Assembly: GCF_037325665.1 (NCBI RefSeq)
Contig: NC_090255.1
Location: 20,699,154-20,763,153, forward strand
Length of the DNA stretch: 64,000 nucleotides
DNA from: Littorina saxatilis
Lineage: Eukaryota; Mollusca; Gastropoda; Littorinimorpha; Littorinidae
Direction of reading: 5' to 3'
This document shows positions 62,401-64,000 of the stretch, in pieces. Numbering within the stretch: the stretch's first letter is position 1; every line of letters starts with the position of its first letter. Both the position numbers and the translations under genes were made by a program. The notes under the pieces are model-generated. The model did no database searches. It was given only the letters and a program-made list of their open reading frames with translations, and had not been told where the DNA came from.

Positions 62401-62646
62401 TTCGGCTACACTTGAATACATTTCATTCATGTGCTGTATTCTGACCTCAGAAATTTTTCCACAGCTTCTTGATCAGTCAAAAGTCAGCGTTTCTTTCGTG
62501 GATTCTACAAGAACATGGAGATCGAATTTCACACAAATGCACACTTTTCAAACACTTCCATCTCTACAAAAAGAAAAAAAGCACGGGGATTCACTTACGG
62601 TGGGATCCACGAATGTATTCCCGGGCAAAAAAGGGAGCCCTTCCAT
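40139..62646 (-). CDS. EFHC1: EFHC1, DM10/EF-hand axonemal microtubule protein
   Basis: Eleven exons in transcript order: 62599-62646, 58943-59164, 49737-49887, 47648-47784, 47026-47253, 46254-46595, 44892-45032, 44039-44333, 41556-41646, 40514-40706, 40139-40216. All borders are GT-AG with matching phases. The sum is 1,926 nt, or 641 residues; human EFHC1 has 640. The start [10 protein letters not shown] and the block RAEVGIGG...QFNQL match the EFHC1 N-terminus rather than EFHC2. Three DM10 domains lie at about residues 91-195, 235-360 and 415-520, with repeated signatures YYYLEDD, NSGIIGG and [10 protein letters not shown]-hand-like segments follow (DRDRTGYIS, about 586-594). DM10 proteins such as Rib72/EFHC1 sit inside doublet microtubules of cilia, and human EFHC1 is linked to juvenile myoclonic epilepsy. 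Intron 2 carries a Gmr1-like element; several exons have decayed partial copies beside them. Confidence 0.95.
40468..40501. repeat. Long C homopolymer beside an exon
   Basis: A run of C, interrupted once by T, ends about 13 bp before the donor-side edge of EFHC1 exon 10. Its exact length is unreliable in any assembly. Confidence 0.8.
41275..41610 (-). repeat. Tandem partial copies of the 3' border of EFHC1 exon 9
   Basis: The last about 45 bp of exon 9 plus its donor and adjoining intron recur at about 41281-41345 and 41401-41470, beside the true exon end at 41556. Spacing is about 124-130 bp. The nearer copy keeps GTAAG; the farther one reads GCAAG at the donor. C/T-rich tracts separate the units. 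Confidence 0.85.
42027..42253 (+). mobile_element. Harbinger-like MITE copy 4
   Basis: Ends GGGC(A)n... and (T)nGGCC, flanked by TAG at 42024-42026 and 42254-42256, with inner repeats GTCTGTTTACGGTAAC and its complement. In EFHC1 intron 8. Confidence 0.8.
42498..42909 (-). mobile_element. tRNA-derived SINE, head type A
   Basis: The head is at 42909 on the minus strand (TAGCTCAGTTTGTAGCGCG with a following B box), the body is as at 59702, and the (ATTG)n tail is at 42498. It shares the TTAACGTGCACACC core with type B SINEs. Confidence 0.85.
43080..43790 (+). mobile_element. piggyBac-type element with an intact N-terminal transposase frame
   Basis: Bounded by TTAA at 43076-43079 and 43791-43794. 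Inverted ends CTCATTCGCTACGC and, as complement, CTCATTCGGGACGC. The frame at 43337-43552 encodes an acidic N-terminal piece; the rest of a transposase is missing. Confidence 0.75.
43337..43552 (+). CDS. Acidic N-terminal fragment of a piggyBac-like transposase
   Basis: The frame is 71 residues: a basic start ([19 protein letters not shown]), then a run of Asp/Glu/Ser ([17 protein letters not shown]), typical of the disordered N-terminus of PGBD/piggyBac proteins. The DDE catalytic domain is absent. Either an internally deleted element or a small expressed leftover. Confidence 0.55.
   Translation: MADRSATRRINLKRVLELVLQDRSDLDLSDDDSGDDILDSDDEFVPMDDDLGDDSDNESVDHDIVYDEPMT
43838..44016. mobile_element. 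Tc1-like MITE (CAGTGGAACCCC family)
   Basis: Right end GGGGTTCCACTG before TA; the left end is diverged. TTAAGACC/GTCTTAAAA words throughout. It ends only 22 bp from the donor edge of EFHC1 exon 8. Confidence 0.6.
44990..45725 (-). repeat. Tandem partial copies of the 5' border of EFHC1 exon 7, one carrying a SINE
   Basis: The acceptor and first about 40 bp of exon 7 (true edge 45032) recur at about 45086-45160, 45161-45225 and 45644-45725, each as GAGTCTTCCAGC...TTTCCTGAAA on the plus strand. The SINE at 45226-45636 lies between two near-identical 70-bp copies. A worn fourth copy may be at 45760-45815. Confidence 0.85.
45226..45636 (-). mobile_element. tRNA-derived SINE, head type A
   Basis: Head at 45636 on the minus strand (TAGCTCAGTTGGTAGCGCG; B box GTTCGATCCC), shared core, and (ATTG)n tail at 45226. 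Confidence 0.85.
46679..46835. mobile_element. Tc1-like MITE (CAGTGGAACCCC family), compact copy
   Basis: CAGTGGAACCCCCC at the left and GGGGGTTCCAGTG at the right, both next to TA; about 157 bp. Confidence 0.7.
48171..49160 (+). mobile_element. tRNA-derived SINE, head type B, split by a HINE-like element
   Basis: Head with A box TGGCCGAGTGGTAACG and B box GAGTTCGACCC, then the shared core, then the break at 48536/49088, after which the SINE goes on (ATTCCATCTCACACGGCA). A further SINE 3' piece lies at about 49166-49237. Confidence 0.85.
48537..49087 (-). mobile_element. HINE-like element, family C, uninterrupted copy
   Basis: This is the complement of 26939-27406 plus 33465-33542, and a 108-codon stretch is identical between them. 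It inserted in an A run (T run on its own strand) inside a SINE. It gives the empty target site for the DIRS element. Confidence 0.75.
49266..49386 (-). repeat. Partial copy of the 3' border of EFHC1 exon 3
   Basis: It matches 49645-49765, which holds the true donor edge (49737), at 379 bp distance. The copy keeps the last 24 bp of the exon, but the donor GT is not conserved. Confidence 0.8.
50402..51960 (+). repeat. 5' LTR
   Basis: About 1.56 kb, starting TGTCACGATCGGGTGACA and ending CGTGACA. Positions about 51412-51525 are a tandem array of CCGGCTAACCAGCG-type units whose composition differs slightly from the 3' LTR. Confidence 0.92.
52667..57193 (+). CDS. Gag-protease-integrase-RT-RNase H polyprotein, Gmr1-like
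   Basis: One frame of 1,508 codons. Residues about 15-165 form a highly charged coiled coil ([11 protein letters not shown] repeats); a retrotransposon gag domain follows (about 175-345). The zinc knuckle [14 protein letters not shown] starts at residue 385, and an aspartic protease with DTGAD lies at about 455. Integrase comes next: H2C2 finger (about 643-687), catalytic D near 716, D776 and E812 (a DX35E spacing), and a GPF/Y-type C-terminal region. Only then come reverse transcriptase ([17 protein letters not shown], catalytic FIDD at 1229-1232) and RNase H (TDAS at about 1379). Integrase before RT is the Ty1/copia order, yet the RT is clearly Ty3/gypsy; this combination defines the Gmr1 group. 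It is a gag-pol fusion in one frame. Confidence 0.93.
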   Translation: MATGGSPTKRLTFETPGSEEQTERDARVRARSLLKRKELERKEDIERQTRKEELDRQERQAERDRQDKKEKDERDRQEKKDERDRQERKEKDERDRQERERQAERQAELDRQERERDRQERKEKEQAELERQERQAERQAERDRQDKQADRELQLELAKLQAEKGTLTQASAPTFVADRTRLPTFDDDKDELDDFLRRFERIASDQKWEEATWASRLSTCLKGRALQLYNALEDDEARDYQALKKALLQRFNLTAEAYRRRLRNSKRLSGELSHQFVARLNLYLRRWVEMAEKDWTVDDLADLIVMEQLMSSLRPEVVTFVQEHQPKTTQEAADWIRVHEDAQAISGKSSGSRPGKSGNSGSSGPKDGKDDQGHKGSGSRTDIQCYYCNKRGHVKKDCHKRQADQKGVHFVGSEELRDVTSSCTIPQLCVPCSRKHFQPHCNVYVNGVKGEGLRDTGADMIVVRASLVPAMAYTGDSIRVRMAEASHAYDLNTAVIKVVTPLFTGTIVAVVMDDPPCDLLIGNRVQFVDGVTREVPVYRSPDVISVLTRAQAEREDKPLKPLPAARAALGNVTPALLAKAQASDPTLATPREHAKSGKVKLSGKHGRSRFLRDKKLLYREFSNQEGTFKQVVVPREFREGVMATAHDSILGGHLGTKKTTDRVWRHFYWPGICTDVRRFCASCDKCQKVVAKGRVRKVPLEKMPLIDEPFRRVAVDIIGPILPASEDGNRYILTMVDYATRYPEAIPLKSIEATRVAEALVTMWSRLGIPSEVLTDRGTQFTGGVMAEAARLLSLEQHFTTPYHAQCNGLVERFNGTLKTMLRKLAQEKPRTWDRYIPALLFAYREVPQESLGFSPFELLYGRQVRGPMAILRQAWTDEEADEEVQTTATYIVELRNRIEETCKLAQENLGRAAQRYARGFDRKARPRSFKIGERVLLLLPVKHNKLQLQWQGPFEVTAKVGQNDYRIVMNGKARLYHANLLRAYIERTAYGEKDKVTEAVAVVMDETTEEQGGGRVPVCPLEASEDHTDVHISPDLGDDQQADLQEILKDAARVLTDIPLQTHLEEFTFDLLEKQPVRTKQYPMPHAQKEVVRKEIADMTKLGVIEPANSPYSSPIVLVKKKDGRVRFCVDYRKLNKITAFDAEPMPDVDYLFSHLAKAKYFSKLDLTKGYWQIPVAEEDRPKTAFTTPFGQFQWTVMPFGLQNAGAVFTRMMRKLLEPLKREDISSFIDDVLIATETWTEHLDALRDVFGRLKDGNLGAKPSKCYLGFRELSFLGHVVGEGLLVPEDDKIQKIREAEPPRTKKEVRSFLGLASFYRRFIPHFAEIALPLTNLTKKLQPTVVVWTEECSSAFNTLKRRLTSQPILRLPDLNKDFVLRTDASGKGLGAVLLQETEGFLHPVCFASRKLTSAEAAYATVERECLAIVWGIQKFEAYLYGRPFCLETDHQPLQYLQVARLANARLMRWALILQPYQFTVRVIPGANNVGADFLSRAVEENMTVSETEVSS
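57206..58773 (+). repeat. 3' LTR
   Basis: It starts right after the purine tract and is near-identical to the 5' LTR over its full length. On the right it runs into a (CA)n tract, as the 5' LTR does on the left. Confidence 0.92.
58774..58931. repeat. (CA)n tract with CATGGCCAAA interruptions
   Basis: The same CACATGGCCAAA words occur at 50310-50401 left of the LTR element, showing that the element split one microsatellite. It reaches to within about 12 bp of the exon 2 donor of EFHC1. Confidence 0.9.
59196..59349. mobile_element. Tc1-like MITE (CAGTGGAACCCC family)
   Basis: Ends CAGTGGAACCCCC and GTTTCACTG next to TA; it starts 31 bp upstream of the acceptor edge of EFHC1 exon 2. A short (ATA)n tract follows at 59438-59479. 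Confidence 0.65.
59702..60116 (+). mobile_element. tRNA-derived SINE, head type A, most complete copy
   Basis: Head GGGGATATAGCTCAGTTGG with B box GTTCGATCCC (59703-59785), the shared core TTAACGTGCACACCC-type region (complement strand elsewhere), 3' body GTGGGTACAGTTCTAGGC (as complement) and (ATTG)n tail. Not a functional tRNA: the acceptor stem does not close. Confidence 0.88.
60309..61148 (-). mobile_element. HINE-like element, family A copy 3
   Basis: The complement of 24046-24905 with the same hairpin ends; A runs flank it (T runs on its own strand). Confidence 0.7.
61609..61822. mobile_element. piggyBac-type MITE (CCCTTAGGCTGGT family) copy 2
   Basis: TTAA at 61605-61608 and 61823-61826, and the same ends and interior as 18713-18929. 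Confidence 0.8.
62026..62066. repeat. (ACAAC)n microsatellite
   Basis: About eight copies of a CAACA pentamer in EFHC1 intron 1. Confidence 0.9.
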
Positions 62647-63139
62647 CTTTGTATCTGGTCCTCAACAGTTCGGAATGCACAAGAGAATCAGTAGATGAAC
62701 TGTGGACTTGGTTGCTGTTCCCCCTCGCACCATGTACACAGTTGCCGACTGTTGCTAAGCAAACATGTCTCGCTGTTTCTCGCGAAGCCAAATCGATCTG
62801 TTACTTCCGGCCAGGAGAAATTGTCGCCCCTGACGATAGCAGACGACGCTCGCTCCATCTCTCTCTCTCCCCCTCGAACAGAGTAAGTTTACATCAGGAA
62901 TGATTCCAATTTTGAATTGCGAATAAAAAAAAAATACCAGCTTCAGCTTAGACTGCAATGTCCGAACAAAACACACTGACGCGCTTGGTGTTGTCTTTAG
63001 TTATTGATCACATGCGGTGCGCAGGTACCTTTAGTACTTGCGTTCTCTGCAAGTGCACCTGTACGTCATGACATTTTGATCACATGACTCGCAGGAGCCA
63101 TTCAGTGAACTCGAAAGATCACGTTCAGGCTGCACAGAA
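62647..63139. promoter_or_regulatory. Shared divergent promoter of EFHC1 and ACOX1
   Basis: 493 bp between two start codons pointing apart. No TATA box is obvious. An X-box-like site lies on the EFHC1 side at 62751-62764. Initiation sites cannot be placed by eye. Confidence 0.6.
62751..62764. promoter_or_regulatory. X-box-like RFX binding site
   Basis: GTTGCTAAGCAAAC is a two-armed imperfect palindrome that fits the RFX X-box pattern except at one position. It lies about 105 bp upstream of the EFHC1 start codon, the usual place in ciliary gene promoters. A half-site GTTGCC is at 62741-62746. Confidence 0.6.
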
Positions 63140-63263
63140 ATGGCGTCGTCTGCTGTGAACCCTGACATTGCGCGTGAGAGACAGAAAGCGACGTTTGATG
63201 TCGACCAGCTGACGTATATTCTCTATGATGGACCAGCGAAAACCAGACGAAAGCGATATTTGC
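63140..63263 (+). CDS. ACOX1: Acyl-CoA oxidase, ACOX1 type, first coding exon
   Basis: The exon runs from ATG at 63140 to the donor GTAAGT at 63264: 41 codons plus one base. The product begins MASSAVNPDIARERQKATF, and the block NPDIARER...LTYILYDGPAKTRRKR lines up with the N-terminus of human ACOX1 (NPDLRRER...LTHILDGSPEKTRRRR). ACOX1 carries out the first, FAD-dependent, H2O2-producing step of peroxisomal beta-oxidation of long-chain acyl-CoAs. Only the first exon is in the window, so the catalytic domains and the peroxisomal signal cannot be checked; ACOX1 against a close mollusc paralogue is the only doubt. Confidence 0.87.
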
Positions 63264-64000
63264 GTAAGTTAAAAACCTGATGATTTACTGAATCTGTGCA
63301 CCCTTTAAATGTTATGTATTTCCACAAATGAGCAAAGTCCACAAAGACTGTGACGGTGCAAGAAGTGTTCTTGTCGCCCTCGTCTTTCTCATCTGTAGAC
63401 ATTGATATTTTGTTTGTACACGAGTAAGGTTAGCAAAACAACAACACAAGAGGTAACTATGAGAAATTGAATGGCACGATGACAAGACTTTGATCCTCAG
63501 TTGACTCCAGAGAAACCGAACCATGCACAGGCGCGTGAAAGTTGGATCGGTTTGTTGATTTGCTAGTTGTGTAATGGATGGCCCGGACATTTTATTTTGA
63601 TTTTGTTCTTTTATTTCTTCAGGACATACTGTTAGCACTGCTTTATGTATGACTGGTTAATATCATATTTATTATTACACTAGTTCAGATTACTAGTTTT
63701 AGGTTGTAGTAGTGAGACATATATAGTTCTGCTTAGTACTTGTACAGCTTATTGAGGTCCAAGGAATGACGTCTCACAACGCGCGTGGTCGTCCTTGGCG
63801 GTCAAGAAAGCCGTCGCGATCATTGCGCAGACGACACTTCTAGACCGCCAATATTTGTTTTGCGCATCACGTGCTCCACTTAAATTGGTTGGAAATGAAG
63901 CAATTGGGAAACCTGGATACCCTGGTCTATATCAATTTTTTTCAGAAAAGCAAGACTGATACAGTAGAACCCCCCCCCCCCCCCCCCCCTTTAAGGACCT
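63264..64000. other. ACOX1 intron 1
   Basis: No exon seen. At the right edge the end of a CAGT(A/G)GAACCCC Tc1-like MITE begins (63963 onward), with a C run. Confidence 0.4.

Overview
This is a eukaryotic genomic window, almost certainly from a mollusc and probably a gastropod. The evidence is long introns with GT-AG borders, tRNA-headed SINEs, piggyBac, Harbinger-like and Tc1-like MITEs, CR1/L2-like LINE pieces, abundant (CA)n tracts, and intact animal-only gene families. Genes were assembled from exons by matching splice sites, intron phase and recalled family sequences; no alignment was run.

Four host genes are visible. (1) 5985-11389, minus: the first three coding exons of a ZNF395/ZNF704/SLC2A4RG (Glut4EF) family factor; the zinc-finger end lies beyond the left edge. 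(2) 12196-37589, plus: a complete six-exon gene for a 185-residue, signal-bearing, single-domain CULT protein (the cereblon thalidomide-binding fold) with all four zinc cysteines and all three cage tryptophans. (3) 40139-62646, minus: a complete eleven-exon EFHC1 gene of 641 residues, encoding an axonemal microtubule protein with three DM10 domains and an EF-hand tail. (4) 63140 onward, plus: the first coding exon of a peroxisomal acyl-CoA oxidase (ACOX1 type). Genes 1/2 and 3/4 are divergent pairs with short shared promoters; 2 and 3 converge. The EFHC1 promoter carries an X-box-like RFX site.

The rest is intron and short intergenic DNA built of repeats. An LTR element at 50402-58773 in EFHC1 intron 2 looks whole; its integrase lies before its reverse transcriptase, the Gmr1-like order. 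A DIRS-type tyrosine-recombinase element at 27407-33464 in CULT intron 5 also looks whole. It sits inside a rolling-circle-like element, which sits inside a MITE, which sits in what looks like a Tc1-like remnant. Seven insertions share a 5' hairpin, a GTCY/TG-rich tract, and a 3' hairpin followed by CTTG in T runs; they look like DINE-1/Helentron-associated (HINE-like) elements, and one is packed with nuclear-receptor half-sites. Tandem arrays include a 180-bp repeat, a 44-bp minisatellite and a 1.2-kb TCACACCC-type array. Three EFHC1 exons have partial tandem copies of their borders beside them.
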